From Marimonas lutisalis (GTDB taxonomy: Bacteria > Pseudomonadota > Alphaproteobacteria > Rhodobacterales > Rhodobacteraceae), in the NCBI RefSeq assembly GCF_005434965.1, contig NZ_SKCI01000001.1:257370-321369 (forward strand): a DNA stretch of 64,000 nucleotides, written 5' to 3'. The notes below the pieces were generated by a model. The model was not told the DNA's origin and ran no database searches. It saw only the letters and a program-made list of their open reading frames with translations. The position numbers were made by a program, and so were the translations under genes. Below are positions 52,236-61,583 of this stretch, piece after piece (the stretch's first letter is position 1; every line of letters starts with the position of its first letter).

Positions 52236-52607
52236 TTATCCCTTGCGGTCGCAGGGATGGTTCACCCCGTCACTCCACGGGACCGGCTCGTGATCGCGGG
52301 GATTGCCCCCCTCGATCGTGCCCAGGTTCACGCCGTATTCGTTCGGGTCCGAGCGGCGGCGATGGTGGGTGTAGATGCCGCAGGTCTTGCAGAAGTAATG
52401 CCGCGCGGTTTTCGTGCCCCATTGATAGAGCGTGAGGTTGTCGGCGCCGCGGATCACGCGCAGCCGCCCCACCGGCACGGTGATCGCCGCCGCGCCGCGC
52501 CGGCGGCAGAACGAGCAATCGCAGCGCCGCGCGCTGGCCAGCCCCTCTGGCGGGTCGATTTCCAGCACGACCGCCCCGCAGTGGCAGCTGGCGCGCATCG
52601 CGCTCAT
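52236..52607 (-). CDS. GFA (glutathione-dependent formaldehyde-activating)/CENP-V family protein
   Basis: A 123-residue zinc protein. Cys motifs SCHCGAVVLEI, CDCSFCRRRG and FCKTCGIYTHHRRR give the GFA pattern. The family includes glutathione-formaldehyde enzymes, but most members have unknown substrates. Start ATG at 52607 overlaps the rhomboid stop by ATGA; the longer frame upstream is a shadow of the rhomboid gene. Probably co-translated with the rhomboid gene. Confidence 0.88.
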   Translation of the reverse strand: MSAMRASCHCGAVVLEIDPPEGLASARRCDCSFCRRRGAAAITVPVGRLRVIRGADNLTLYQWGTKTARHYFCKTCGIYTHHRRRSDPNEYGVNLGTIEGGNPRDHEPVPWSDGVNHPCDRKG

Positions 52608-53347
52608 CGCCGGCGCCTGCGGATGGTGGGCACGCGCGAGGGATCGTAGCGCGCTTCGGGATGCGGCGGGTGGCCCTCGTTGTGCTGCCAGAACATCGCC
52701 CCGCCCCGGGCCAGGAACACCGGCAGGGTCAGCGCGGCGCCGATGACAAAGCCGCCGGCATGCGCCCAGTAAGCCACGCCGCCGGTGGCCGGGTCGGCGG
52801 CGATGCCACCGAAAAACTGCATCGCGAACCACACGGCGAGCATCACCCAAGCGGGAATGGTGAAGATGCGGAAGAAGATGATGATTATCAGCAGGATGTC
52901 GATCCGCGCCTTGGGAAAGAGCAGCAGATACCCGCCCATCACCCCCGCGATCGCACCCGAGGCTCCCACGGTGGGCACCATCGAATAGGGCGCCATCAGC
53001 ACATGCGCCAGCCCCGCGCCCACCCCGCAGGTCAGGTAGAAGGCGGCAAAGCCCAGGTGCCCCATCTGGTCTTCGAGATTGTCGCCGAAAATCCACAGGA
53101 ACAGCATGTTGCCCAGGATATGCATGAACCCGCCATGCAGGAACATCGAGGTCACGAGCGTTTCATAGCCCTGGCCGCTCATTACCCTTGCGGGCAGGAT
53201 CGCCCATTCGAAGAAGAACATGTTGAGCGCGCGCGGATCGCTGAAGAGCCCGATATAGGAAAGAAACACCGCCACGTTCACCACGATCAGCGCGTAGGTG
53301 ACATAAGGCGTGCGCCCCGAAGGGTTATGATCGCGGATCGGAAACAT
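52604..53347 (-). CDS. Rhomboid family intramembrane serine protease
   Basis: A 247-residue membrane protease with about six helices. The catalytic Ser lies in PTVGASGAIAGVMGGY and the catalytic His in YWAHAGGFVIGA; HGGFMHILGNMLFLWIFGD is the conserved N-terminal loop and helix 2. A proline/arginine-rich cytoplasmic tail follows. Start at 53347 (MFPIRDHNPSGRTPYVTYALI). It heads a two-gene unit with the GFA protein. Confidence 0.93.
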   Translation of the reverse strand: MFPIRDHNPSGRTPYVTYALIVVNVAVFLSYIGLFSDPRALNMFFFEWAILPARVMSGQGYETLVTSMFLHGGFMHILGNMLFLWIFGDNLEDQMGHLGFAAFYLTCGVGAGLAHVLMAPYSMVPTVGASGAIAGVMGGYLLLFPKARIDILLIIIIFFRIFTIPAWVMLAVWFAMQFFGGIAADPATGGVAYWAHAGGFVIGAALTLPVFLARGGAMFWQHNEGHPPHPEARYDPSRVPTIRRRRR

Positions 53348-53445
53348 GGCTGCACGCTAGCGGCTTTCGACGGGCGGGGAAAGACGCGACAAGGCCCGCG
53401 CGGGCAATCCGGGCCTGCCCGCCAAAACAGGAATGCGGATGCGAC

Positions 53446-53555
53446 TCTTTCTTGGCGAAAATACTCAATGTCCCGTCCTTTCGGCTGGCGCGGGGACAAG
53501 GGGAATCGCCCGGGCGCCGATGGCTGCGCGGGGCCGAGGCGCCAGCCGAGGCCCC
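53446..53555 (-). repeat. Tag repeat copy g with GA-mismatch hairpin copy 2
   Basis: The minus-strand tag GAGTATTT-TCG-CCAAGAAAGA (53446-53466) and the plus-strand motif GGGCC-GA-GGC-GCCA-GCC-GA-GGCCC (53531-53555) recur in the same order as at 48558-48665. They lie downstream of the DUF2125 gene. The 53348-53589 gap holds no gene. Confidence 0.65.
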
Positions 53556-53589
53556 GCCCCGCCGCGACGCGCCTGCGCGGCGCAATGCC

Positions 53590-54591
53590 TTATCGCAGGC
53601 GTAGCCGCGGGGCCGCGCCCAGCGGGATCGGGCCGAGCGCCACCGAGCCATCCGCGAAATCCAGCGGGATATCGAGCGTGTTGGGATTGCCCGAGAGCGC
53701 CGAGGCCAGGTCGAGCCCCTGTTCCAGCCGCCCGGCCCAGGTGGCGTTGATCCAGCCCATGCCCTGGGCCAGCGCCAGGATATCGCGCCAGTTCTCGGCC
53801 TTGACCGTCAGCCGCCCGCTGGGCCGGCCCGCGGCATCCACGTCCAGCGTCCCGGCCAGTTTCAGTTCCAGCTGGCCCCATTTCGCCTCGGTCAGTTTCA
53901 GCTTGATGCGCCGGGGCTGGGGCCGGCCGGTCTCAAGCGCGGACAGGTCCCAGGACCGGTCGAAGGCCACGGTCATGTCGGCGCGCAGGGTTTCCAGCCG
54001 GTCGGGCAGCGCCCCGCCGGTACGCAGGCGCAGGCCGCGCGGGCTGGGCGGTGTCACCCCATCGGCATTGATCGCGAAGCGGTATTCCGCCTCGGCACCC
54101 GCCACGCGCGAAATGGCGGCCTGAAGCCCATCAAGCGTGGTGATCGCCTCGTCGGGCGGGGTGATGGCCATGGCCTCGGCCGTCAGGTTGGCGCGTTCCA
54201 GCGGCAGTTTCGCCTCGGGCGCCATGACCACGCTTGCGCGCATGTCTTCGCTGGCGATCACGTATTTCGCCAGCGGCGTCGAGATCTGCTGCGATTTCGG
54301 CCAGACCGCGATGATGTGGTTGGGCTTGTAGCTGAGCGCGAAGATCTGGAAGAACGGCGCCTGCCACGCGAGGCCGGTTTCCGGATCGGCCAGCACGGGC
54401 GCGTCGAAGGTGGTATCGACGCGGTTGGGAAAGCCGCGCACGGTGAGCGCCGAGTACTCGGCCTGCCAGCCCTCGGCGCGGCGCGCTTCGAACCAGGTTT
54501 CGAACCCGCGGCGCGCGCCGCTGGCGGCGACATACCAGTAGCCGGACCACAAGAGCCCCGCGATGACGACGAAAATCAGAAGGCGTTTCAC
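53590..54591 (-). CDS. DUF2125 domain-containing protein
   Basis: A 333-residue envelope protein. A signal or anchor helix (LLIFVVIAGLLWSGYWYVA) is followed by FETWFEARRAEGWQAEYSALTVRGFPNRVDTTF (in part), the DUF2125 hallmark region, and a beta-rich remainder. DUF2125 proteins are periplasmic, alphaproteobacterial and uncharacterised. Start at 54591. It is divergent from chaC. Confidence 0.87.
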   Translation of the reverse strand: MKRLLIFVVIAGLLWSGYWYVAASGARRGFETWFEARRAEGWQAEYSALTVRGFPNRVDTTFDAPVLADPETGLAWQAPFFQIFALSYKPNHIIAVWPKSQQISTPLAKYVIASEDMRASVVMAPEAKLPLERANLTAEAMAITPPDEAITTLDGLQAAISRVAGAEAEYRFAINADGVTPPSPRGLRLRTGGALPDRLETLRADMTVAFDRSWDLSALETGRPQPRRIKLKLTEAKWGQLELKLAGTLDVDAAGRPSGRLTVKAENWRDILALAQGMGWINATWAGRLEQGLDLASALSGNPNTLDIPLDFADGSVALGPIPLGAAPRLRLR

Positions 54592-54674
54592 GGGCCTTCC
54601 CCCTTGTTCCCGGACCTGTGCCGTGGTGTTTACAGGGCAGTGGGCACAAGGACCAGATCAACAGGGGCCAGATC

Positions 54675-55199
54675 ATGTGGGTTTTCGGATACGGATCTTT
54701 GATGTGGAACCCCGGTTTCGAGCTGGCCGAGCGGCGGCTGGCGCGGCTGATGGGGTACGCGCGCACCTTCTGCATGCGTTCGATCCATCATCGCGGCACG
54801 CCCGAGCAGCCGGGGCTGGTGCTGGCGCTGGACCGGGTCGAGAACACCTGGTGCGACGGTATCGCGATGAAGGTGAAGCCCGGGCAGGAGGACGAGGTGC
54901 TGGCCTACCTGCGCGAGCGCGAGCTGGTGTCTTCCGCCTATCTGGAGCGCCGGGTGCCGATCATCCTGGGCGGCGGTGGCGAGGTCGAGGCGCTGGCCTA
55001 TGTCGTCGATCCCGATCATGTCCAGTATTGCGGGGGCCTCGACCTCGAAGAGCAGGCCCGGATCATCGCCCATGCCAGCGGCGGCATGGGCCCCAATGAC
55101 GAATACCTGCTGAACACGGTCGCGCATCTCGACGAGATCGGCGTGCACGATCCCGATCTGCGCTGGCTGGCGCATCGGGTGCGTATGTATTTCGACTAG
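54675..55199 (+). CDS. ChaC-like gamma-glutamylcyclotransferase
   Basis: A 174-residue enzyme that degrades glutathione to 5-oxoproline and Cys-Gly. It starts MWVFGYGSLMWNPGFE (the GYGSL substrate-binding loop), has SIHHRGTPEQPGLVLAL, and the catalytic Glu probably lies in LRERELVSSAYLERRVPI. I chose the ATG at 54675; the in-frame extension to 54618 is not family-like. A short spacer separates it from the ExbB-like gene. Confidence 0.9.
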   Translation: MWVFGYGSLMWNPGFELAERRLARLMGYARTFCMRSIHHRGTPEQPGLVLALDRVENTWCDGIAMKVKPGQEDEVLAYLRERELVSSAYLERRVPIILGGGGEVEALAYVVDPDHVQYCGGLDLEEQARIIAHASGGMGPNDEYLLNTVAHLDEIGVHDPDLRWLAHRVRMYFD

Positions 55200-55294
55200 G
55201 GCCGCCCGGGCGGGAAGCCGCGATATTCCTTGGCTTCACCGGCGCTTGCCCCTATCATCGCGGCCAAAGAAACAACGTGTCAGGAGCTGTCCTC

Positions 55295-56530
55295 ATGGAC
55301 CAGCCGGACCGCGAGGCCGAGCCGCAGTTTTCCCATCCCGTGCGCCAGATCATGCTGATGCTGATCGTGCTGGGCCTGTCGGGGGTGGGCATCGTCTTTG
55401 CCCTCCCGCGGGTGATGCCCGTTTTCGCGGCGAACCCGTATCTCAACGGCTTCATCCTCTTTGTTTTCATCATCGGCCTGCTGGCCTGTTTCTGGCAGGT
55501 CTTCCAGCTGAGCCGCTCGGTGCGCTGGATCGTGGCCTTTGCCGGCGGGCGCGCCGAGGCCGAGGGCGTGCGCGCGCCGCAGCTTCTGGCGCCGCTGGCC
55601 ACGTTGTTGCGCGGGCGCGGGCAGCGGATGCAGATCAATGCCTCCTCGGCGCGGTCGATCCTCGATTCCGTTGCGCAGCGCATCGACGAAGAGCGCGAGA
55701 TTACCCGCTATATCGTCAACATGCTGATCTTCCTGGGGCTGCTGGGCACGTTCTATGGCCTGGCCACGACCGTGCCGGCGGTGGTCGACACCATCCGCAG
55801 CCTGGCCCCGCAGGAGGGCGAAGAGGGCGTTGAGGTCTTCAACCGCCTGATGACCGGGCTGGAAAGCCAGCTGGGCGGCATGGGCGTGGCCTTTGCCAGT
55901 TCGCTTCTGGGCCTTGCCGGATCTCTGATCGTTGGCCTGCTGGAGCTGTTTGCGGGACACGGTCAGAACCGGTTCTACCGCGAGCTTGAGGAATGGCTGT
56001 CCTCGATCACCCGACTGGGCTTTGCCAGCGGCGATCAGGAGGGCGAGACCGGGGGCGAACACGCGGTTATTGCGGGCCTCGTCGATCACATGGCCGAGCA
56101 GATGGAAAGCCTGCAGCAGACGTTCACCCAGTCCGACGTGAGCCGGGCGATGGTGGACGAGAAGCTGGGCCACCTGGCCGACGCGATCGAGCGGATGACC
56201 TATCGCATGGGCGACCAGAGCCCGGTGAACAGCGCGCTGATGCGCATTGCCGAGGGCCAGGAGGCGATCCTGCACGAGCTGCGCAATCGCGAACTGCACG
56301 AGGGTGGCGGCATCGATGCCGAAAGCCGGATGCGGCTGCGCTCGATCGACGTGCAGATGCTGCGTATCCTCGAAGAGATCAGCGCCGGGCGACAGGAAAC
56401 CATGACCGAGCTGCGCAACGACATCAACGCGCTGGTCCGGGTCCTGGGAGAGCGCCAGGCGCGACCGGCCAAGGCGCTGAAGCTGGCGCCCGGCCACGCC
56501 GTCGACACGACGCCGGACGGGGAGGGCTGA
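55295..56530 (+). CDS. MotA/TolQ/ExbB-like proton-channel protein with long helical tail
   Basis: A 411-residue membrane protein. Helices are at about residues 20-42, 51-72, 142-165 and 193-218; the last two (IFLGLLGTFYGLATTVPAVVDT and GMGVAFASSLLGLAGSLIVGLLE) are the MotA/ExbB proton-channel core. The C-terminal 190 residues form a predicted cytoplasmic helical tail. The next gene encodes a MotB-like partner. The start at 55295 has AGGAG upstream; an in-frame GTG at 55277 is weaker. This two-subunit layout resembles ZorA of Zorya, but ZorC/D/E-type genes are absent. Confidence 0.88.
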   Translation: MDQPDREAEPQFSHPVRQIMLMLIVLGLSGVGIVFALPRVMPVFAANPYLNGFILFVFIIGLLACFWQVFQLSRSVRWIVAFAGGRAEAEGVRAPQLLAPLATLLRGRGQRMQINASSARSILDSVAQRIDEEREITRYIVNMLIFLGLLGTFYGLATTVPAVVDTIRSLAPQEGEEGVEVFNRLMTGLESQLGGMGVAFASSLLGLAGSLIVGLLELFAGHGQNRFYRELEEWLSSITRLGFASGDQEGETGGEHAVIAGLVDHMAEQMESLQQTFTQSDVSRAMVDEKLGHLADAIERMTYRMGDQSPVNSALMRIAEGQEAILHELRNRELHEGGGIDAESRMRLRSIDVQMLRILEEISAGRQETMTELRNDINALVRVLGERQARPAKALKLAPGHAVDTTPDGEG

Positions 56531-56533
56531 GCC

Positions 56534-58471
56534 ATGGCGCTGTCGCGGCGCACGGGCACGCGGTTCCAGGCCTCGATCTGGCCCGGTTTCGTGGATGCGA
56601 TGACGGGCCTGTTGCTGGTGCTGATGTTCGTGCTGACCATTTTCATGGTGGTACAGTTCGTGCTGCGCGAAACCATCAGCGGCCAGGAAAGCGAGCTGGA
56701 TGCACTGAGCTCGGAAGTCGCGGCGCTGGCGCAGGCGCTGGGGCTGGAGCAGCGCCGGTCCGCCGGGTTGCAGGAACGGGTGGGCGAGCTGTCGAGCACG
56801 ATCGAGACGGCCCGCGAGGAGGCCCAGCGGCAGGCGGCGCTGATCGCGTCGCTTACCGCCGAGCGCGCGTCGCTGAGCGAAGACCTGAGTGCGGCGCAGG
56901 GCCGGATCGCCAGTTTCGAGGAGCAGGTGGCGGGCCTTCTGGCCGCGCAGACGGCCGACCGCGAGACGATAGCCGGGCTGGAGGCGCGTCAGAGCGAGCT
57001 GATGAGCGAGCAGGAGGCGTTGAACCTGGCGCTGGCGCAGGCGCGGAGCGAGATCGATGCGGGCGCGGAGGCCGCACGGCTGGCGGCGGCGCGGCGCGAG
57101 GCGCTGGAGGCGTTGATCGCCGACCTGGAGGCGGACAAGGCCGGGCTGATCGCGGACAAGAGCGCGCTGGAGGCGGCGCGGGCGGAGCTGGAGCAGAAGC
57201 TGTCGGAGGAGGAGATCGCCCGGCTGACCGAGGCTGAGGCGGCCAAAGCGCTGCGCGAGCGGTTGAAGAACGCCGATGCCGAACTGACGGCAATGACCAT
57301 GGCGCTGGAAGAGCAGCGCAAGCGCGCCGAGGAGACGCTGACCCTGCTGGCAGCGGCGGAGACGGCGGGCGAGGACCTCGAGGCGCGGCTGGCCGCGGCC
57401 CTGCTGCAAGGCGAAGAAACGCAGGCCGCGCTGGACGCGGCGCAGGCGCGGGCCGAGGCGCTGGGCGCCGAAAGCGGCACGCTGGAGGAGCGGCTGGCGG
57501 CAACCGAGGCCGCGTTGAGCGAAGCCGAGGCCGGGCGCGCGGCGCTGGAGGAGCGGTTGGCGGCGGTTCTGGAGGGGCGCGGCGCCCTGGAGCAGACGCA
57601 GGCGGAGTTGCGCCGGCAGCTGGCCGCCGCGCTGGCGGCGAAACTGGCCGCCGAACAGAGCGCGGAAGAGCGCCTGACCGATGCCGAGACGCGCGCCGCC
57701 CTTCTGGCCGCGGCGCGCGAGCAGTTGAGTGCGCAGGAGGAAATATCGGCCGAGGCGCAGCGCCAGCAGGCGCTGCTGAACCGGCAGGTGGCGGCGCTGC
57801 GCACGCAGCTGGGCCAGTTGCAGGCGCTCCTTGACGACTACAAGGACCGCGAGGCGGCCGCCAATGTGCAGCTGCAGTCGCTGGGCCAGGACCTGAACGC
57901 CGCGCTGGCGCGTGCGGCCGCCGAAGAACGCAGGCGCAGGCAGCTGGAAGAGGCCGAGGCGCAGCGGCTGGCCGAGGAAAAGGCGCGCCTGGAGGCCGAG
58001 AAGCAGGACCTGGAGAGATACCGGTCCGAGTTCTTTGGACGGATGCGCGAGGTGCTGGGCGGGCGCGAGGGCGTGAAGATCGTGGGCGACCGGTTCGTGT
58101 TCTCCTCGGAAGTGTTGTTCGCGCCGGGCAGCGCCGACCTGTCGGAACAGGGGCGCGCGCAGATCGCGCGGATCGCCGGACTGCTCACGGAGGTGGCGGC
58201 GGACATTCCCGACGGCATCGACTGGGTGATTCAGGTGGACGGGCATACCGATGACACGCCCCTGATCCCGGGCGCGCGTTTTGCCGACAACTGGGAACTG
58301 AGCCAGGCGCGGGCTCTGTCGGTGGTGCGCTACATGTCCGAGGGCCTGGGCATCTCGCCCATGCGGCTGTCGGCCAACGGGTTTGGGGAGTTCCAGCCGG
58401 TGGCCGAGGGCGACAGCCCGGAAGCGCGGGCGCAGAACCGGCGGATCGAGCTGAAGCTGACGGAACGGTGA
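56534..58471 (+). CDS. MotB/OmpA-like peptidoglycan-binding protein with very long coiled coil
   Basis: A 645-residue protein. A single helix FVDAMTGLLLVLMFVLTIFMVVQFVL carries an Asp at the MotB proton-accepting position. It is followed by about 450 residues of Ala/Glu/Leu-rich heptads (coiled coil, residues about 50-500) and a C-terminal OmpA domain (VDGHTDDTPL, ARALSVVRYM, NRRIELKL). It lies 3 bp after the ExbB-like gene and must be its stator-type partner. The rod would span the periplasm to reach peptidoglycan. Ordinary ExbD, TolR and MotB proteins lack such a rod. Confidence 0.88.
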   Translation: MALSRRTGTRFQASIWPGFVDAMTGLLLVLMFVLTIFMVVQFVLRETISGQESELDALSSEVAALAQALGLEQRRSAGLQERVGELSSTIETAREEAQRQAALIASLTAERASLSEDLSAAQGRIASFEEQVAGLLAAQTADRETIAGLEARQSELMSEQEALNLALAQARSEIDAGAEAARLAAARREALEALIADLEADKAGLIADKSALEAARAELEQKLSEEEIARLTEAEAAKALRERLKNADAELTAMTMALEEQRKRAEETLTLLAAAETAGEDLEARLAAALLQGEETQAALDAAQARAEALGAESGTLEERLAATEAALSEAEAGRAALEERLAAVLEGRGALEQTQAELRRQLAAALAAKLAAEQSAEERLTDAETRAALLAAAREQLSAQEEISAEAQRQQALLNRQVAALRTQLGQLQALLDDYKDREAAANVQLQSLGQDLNAALARAAAEERRRRQLEEAEAQRLAEEKARLEAEKQDLERYRSEFFGRMREVLGGREGVKIVGDRFVFSSEVLFAPGSADLSEQGRAQIARIAGLLTEVAADIPDGIDWVIQVDGHTDDTPLIPGARFADNWELSQARALSVVRYMSEGLGISPMRLSANGFGEFQPVAEGDSPEARAQNRRIELKLTER

Positions 58472-58536
58472 CACGGTGGCGCATGGCGGCCCGGCGCGCG
58501 CCGGATGAGCCGCTTGCGCGATGCCCGGCGTTGGAA

Positions 58537-58587
58537 GCGAGGGGCGCTGCCCCTCGCGCTCCCCGGGATATTTGCAGCAAGATGAAG
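58537..58587 (+). repeat. Hairpin-plus-tag repeat, copy e
   Basis: A perfect 9-bp stem GCGAGGGGC/GCCCCTCGC (58537-58557, loop GCT) begins about 65 nt after the OmpA-like stop. It is followed by GCTCCCC and the tag GGGATATTT-GCA-GCAAGATGAA (58565-58587). It is oriented with the upstream gene. Confidence 0.78.
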
Positions 58588-58682
58588 GGGCCGGCGGATT
58601 TCGTGACCGCGTGACATGAAAGGTGACTTGCGGCGTCCTGCCGGGCCGGGGTAGCCCCAATCCATGACAGGGAGGGTGCGTG

Positions 58683-59282
58683 ATGCCGGCAGTGAAACCG
58701 ACTGAGCTCTTTGCGGAGGTGACGTGGCTGGGCCGGGTGGCCGATCGCGATGCGGCGCTGGCCGCCGAGCCGCTGGAGGCGGTGGAGCTGGACTGGGGCG
58801 GGATTGCCGGCGAGGCGCATGGCGGGGTGACGCGGCCAAGCTGTTCGCGGGTTCTGGACCAGCATCCGCGGGGCACGGAGATCGCCAATGTGCGGCAGGT
58901 ATCGATCCTGTCGGAGGAAGAGCTGGCCGAGATCGCGCGGGAGATGGGCATCGCGCGGCTGGCGCCGGCGCTTCTGGGGGCGTCGATGGCGCTGCGCGGC
59001 CTGCCCGACTTCACCCATTTGCCGCCATCCTCGCGCCTGCAGGCCGCGAGCGGCGCGACACTGGTGATCGACATGGAGAACCGTCCCTGCCAGTTACCGG
59101 CGAAAGAGATCGAGGCGGTGCATCCGGGAAAGGGCCGGGCCTTCAAGGCGGCGGCAAAGGACCGGCGCGGGGTGACGGCCTGGGTCGAGCGGCCGGGCGC
59201 GGTGAGGTTGGGCGAGCAACTGCGGCTGCACATTCCCGATCAGCCGGTCTGGGCGGGCCTGGAGGCCGCCCGGCGGGGTTGA
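58683..59282 (+). CDS. MOSC domain-containing protein
   Basis: A 199-residue protein of the molybdenum-cofactor sulfurase C-terminal (MOSC) family, which carries or transfers sulfur/metal centres. Family-like segments are the N-terminal [30 protein letters not shown] (a Cys-bearing stretch) and [23 protein letters not shown] (in part). Here the second Cys region resembles the usual site of the conserved Cys. Start at 58683 (ATG) follows AGGGAGGG; GTG at 58680 is an alternative. It stands alone after the OmpA-like gene and repeat e. Confidence 0.87.
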   Translation: MPAVKPTELFAEVTWLGRVADRDAALAAEPLEAVELDWGGIAGEAHGGVTRPSCSRVLDQHPRGTEIANVRQVSILSEEELAEIAREMGIARLAPALLGASMALRGLPDFTHLPPSSRLQAASGATLVIDMENRPCQLPAKEIEAVHPGKGRAFKAAAKDRRGVTAWVERPGAVRLGEQLRLHIPDQPVWAGLEAARRG

Positions 59283-59430
59283 GAAACTTTCCGATCTGAA
59301 ACCCGGCTGCGGCAACCCGCCGCAAGCGGGAGCGAAAATGTCGGATTCGCCACGCCATCGCCCGCGGCGCGGGCGTTATACGCGATCTGAACGCAAATCG
59401 CCACAGCGCCAGAAGAAGGGTCGCGCCGCC

Positions 59431-61107
59431 ATGAGTTACAAGTCAGATATCGAGATCGCCCGGGAAGCGAAGAAACGCCCGATCCAGGAGATCGGGGCGA
59501 AACTGGGCATCGAGGACGAGCACCTGCTGCCCTATGGCCATGACAAGGCCAAGGTCAGCCAGGACTTCATCGACGGCGTCCAGAAGAACAAGAACGGCAA
59601 GCTGATCCTTGTCACCGCGATCAACCCGACGCCGGCGGGCGAGGGCAAGACCACCACTACGGTGGGCCTGGGCGACGGGCTGAACCGGATCGGCAAGAAG
59701 GCGGCGATCTGCATCCGCGAGGCGAGCCTTGGCCCCTGTTTCGGCATGAAGGGCGGGGCCGCGGGCGGCGGTTATGCCCAGGTGGTGCCGATGGAAGAGA
59801 TGAACCTTCATTTCACCGGCGATTTTCACGCGATCACCAGTGCGCACAACCTGCTGAGCGCGATGATCGACAACCATATCTACTGGGGCAACGAGCTGGA
59901 GATTGACGAGCGCCGGATCACCTGGCGCCGGGTGATGGACATGAACGACCGTGCGCTGCGCGACATGGTGGTGGGCCTGGGCGGTGTTCCGAACGGGTTT
60001 GCCCGGCAGACCGGGTTCGACATCACGGTGGCGAGCGAGGTGATGGCGATCCTGTGCCTGGCCAGGAACCTGGCGGACCTGGAGAAGCGGCTGGGCGATA
60101 TCATCGTGGCCTATACCCGCGACCGCAAACCGATCTATTGCCGGGACATCGGTGCCGAAGGCGCGATGACGGTTCTGTTGAAGGACGCGATGCAGCCGAA
60201 CCTGGTGCAGACGCTGGAGAACAACCCCGCCTTCGTGCATGGCGGACCGTTCGCCAATATCGCGCATGGCTGCAACTCGGTCATTGCCACGACGACGGCG
60301 CTGAAGCTGGCTGATTACGTGGTGACCGAGGCAGGCTTTGGTGCCGACCTGGGCGCCGAGAAGTTCATGAACATCAAGTGCCGCAAGGCGGGGCTTGCGC
60401 CCGACGTGGTCGTCCTGGTGGCGACGGTGCGGGCGATGAAGATGAACGGCGGGGTGGCCAAGGCCGACCTGGACCAGGAAAACGTGGCGGCGGTGGCCGA
60501 GGGCTGCCCGAACCTGGGGCGGCATATCTCGAACCTGAAAGCGTTCGGCGTGCCGGTCGTGGTGGCGATCAACCATTTCGTCACAGACACCGATGCCGAG
60601 ATCCAGGCGGTGCGGGATGCCGCGCGCGCGGAGGGTGCCGAGGCGATCGTGTGCAAGCATTGGGCCGAGGGCAGCGCCGGGACGGTGGAACTGGCCGAGC
60701 GGGTGGCGCAGCTGGCCGATGCGGGTGCCGCGCAATTCGCGCCGCTTTACCGCGATGACATGGGCCTGTTCGAGAAGATCAAGACCATCGCCACCCGGAT
60801 CTATCGCGCCGATGACGTACTGGCCGACAAGAAGATCCGCGACCAGCTGCGCCAGTGGGAAGATGCCGGTTTCGGCCATCTGCCGATCTGCATGGCCAAG
60901 ACGCAGTATTCGTTCTCGACCGATCCTAACCTGCGCGGGGCGCCCACCGGGCACAGCGTGCCGATCCGCGAGGTGCGGCTGAGCGCGGGGGCGGGCTTTG
61001 TCGTGGTGATCTGCGGCGAGATCATGACCATGCCGGGCCTGCCGCGCAAACCCGCGGCGCTTGAGATCGGGTTGAATGACATGGGCTATGTCGAGGGGCT
61101 ATTCTGA
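59431..61107 (+). CDS. fhs: Formate--tetrahydrofolate ligase
   Basis: ATP-dependent synthesis of 10-formyl-THF from formate. The 558-residue enzyme shows the P-loop [36 protein letters not shown], the [14 protein letters not shown] segment and [16 protein letters not shown]. Length equals the family. The ATG at 59431 is my choice; the frame is open to an ATG at 59338, which has a good GGGAG but adds 31 Arg-rich residues without family counterpart. With folD 476 bp downstream this forms a one-carbon module. Confidence 0.95.
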   Translation: MSYKSDIEIAREAKKRPIQEIGAKLGIEDEHLLPYGHDKAKVSQDFIDGVQKNKNGKLILVTAINPTPAGEGKTTTTVGLGDGLNRIGKKAAICIREASLGPCFGMKGGAAGGGYAQVVPMEEMNLHFTGDFHAITSAHNLLSAMIDNHIYWGNELEIDERRITWRRVMDMNDRALRDMVVGLGGVPNGFARQTGFDITVASEVMAILCLARNLADLEKRLGDIIVAYTRDRKPIYCRDIGAEGAMTVLLKDAMQPNLVQTLENNPAFVHGGPFANIAHGCNSVIATTTALKLADYVVTEAGFGADLGAEKFMNIKCRKAGLAPDVVVLVATVRAMKMNGGVAKADLDQENVAAVAEGCPNLGRHISNLKAFGVPVVVAINHFVTDTDAEIQAVRDAARAEGAEAIVCKHWAEGSAGTVELAERVAQLADAGAAQFAPLYRDDMGLFEKIKTIATRIYRADDVLADKKIRDQLRQWEDAGFGHLPICMAKTQYSFSTDPNLRGAPTGHSVPIREVRLSAGAGFVVVICGEIMTMPGLPRKPAALEIGLNDMGYVEGLF

Positions 61108-61135
61108 TCCGTGACCAGAACACGGAGGAACGCAG

Positions 61136-61507
61136 ATGAGCACCGAGAAAACCCTGTTTCACCTGGATGATCCCGCGGGCGGTATCCCGCGGGTCCTGGC
61201 CGAGGGGCTGACCACGACCGTATTTCCCGGCGACCAGGCGATGCTGTCGGTGGTGCGCCTGGCGCCCAACGCCGAAGGCACGCGCCACAGCCACCCCGAG
61301 GAGCAGTGGGGTGTGCTGCTGGAGGGATCGGCCGCGCGCTACCAGGGGGACGAGGTGTTCGAGGTAGGCCCCGGGCATTTCTGGCGCACGCCGGGCGGGG
61401 TGGAGCACACGGTGAAGGCCGGGCCCGAGGGCGCGGTGATCCTCGATGTTTTTGCACCGGTGCGCGAGGCCTATCTGAAACCCGGCGAGGGATTTGGCGA
61501 GAGTTGA
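61136..61507 (+). CDS. Cupin domain-containing protein
   Basis: A 123-residue single cupin. Motif 1 [19 protein letters not shown] supplies two His and the Glu; motif 2 is [17 protein letters not shown] with the third His. It likely binds a metal; function unknown. It lies between fhs and folD on the same strand with GGAGGAACG before its ATG, so it probably belongs to the one-carbon operon. Confidence 0.88.
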   Translation: MSTEKTLFHLDDPAGGIPRVLAEGLTTTVFPGDQAMLSVVRLAPNAEGTRHSHPEEQWGVLLEGSAARYQGDEVFEVGPGHFWRTPGGVEHTVKAGPEGAVILDVFAPVREAYLKPGEGFGES

Positions 61508-61583
61508 TGTTGAAGCGCCGGGGGCCAGCGCGTATGCCGGCCCCGCGGCAAGGGCGCATGGGCCCGGATCGGAAGGAAGGCAA

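Noticed and set aside
55295-58471. A complete Zorya defence system
   Set aside because: Only a ZorAB-like two-subunit layout is present. No ZorC, ZorD or ZorE-type genes flank it; the neighbours are ChaC, DUF2125 and MOSC.
55280-59233. A 1317-residue open frame on the minus strand
   Set aside because: It is antisense to the ExbB-like, MotB/OmpA-like and MOSC genes, whose plus-strand frames carry recognised domains. It is Arg/Gln/Leu-rich low complexity caused by GC codon bias.
59283-59430. Folate or ZTP-type riboswitch before fhs
   Set aside because: A small GC hairpin (around 59319-59330) is present, but the conserved core sequences of those aptamers are not.
59443-60954. A 503-residue minus-strand frame
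   Set aside because: It is antisense to fhs; the composition is His/Arg/Gln-rich with no family.
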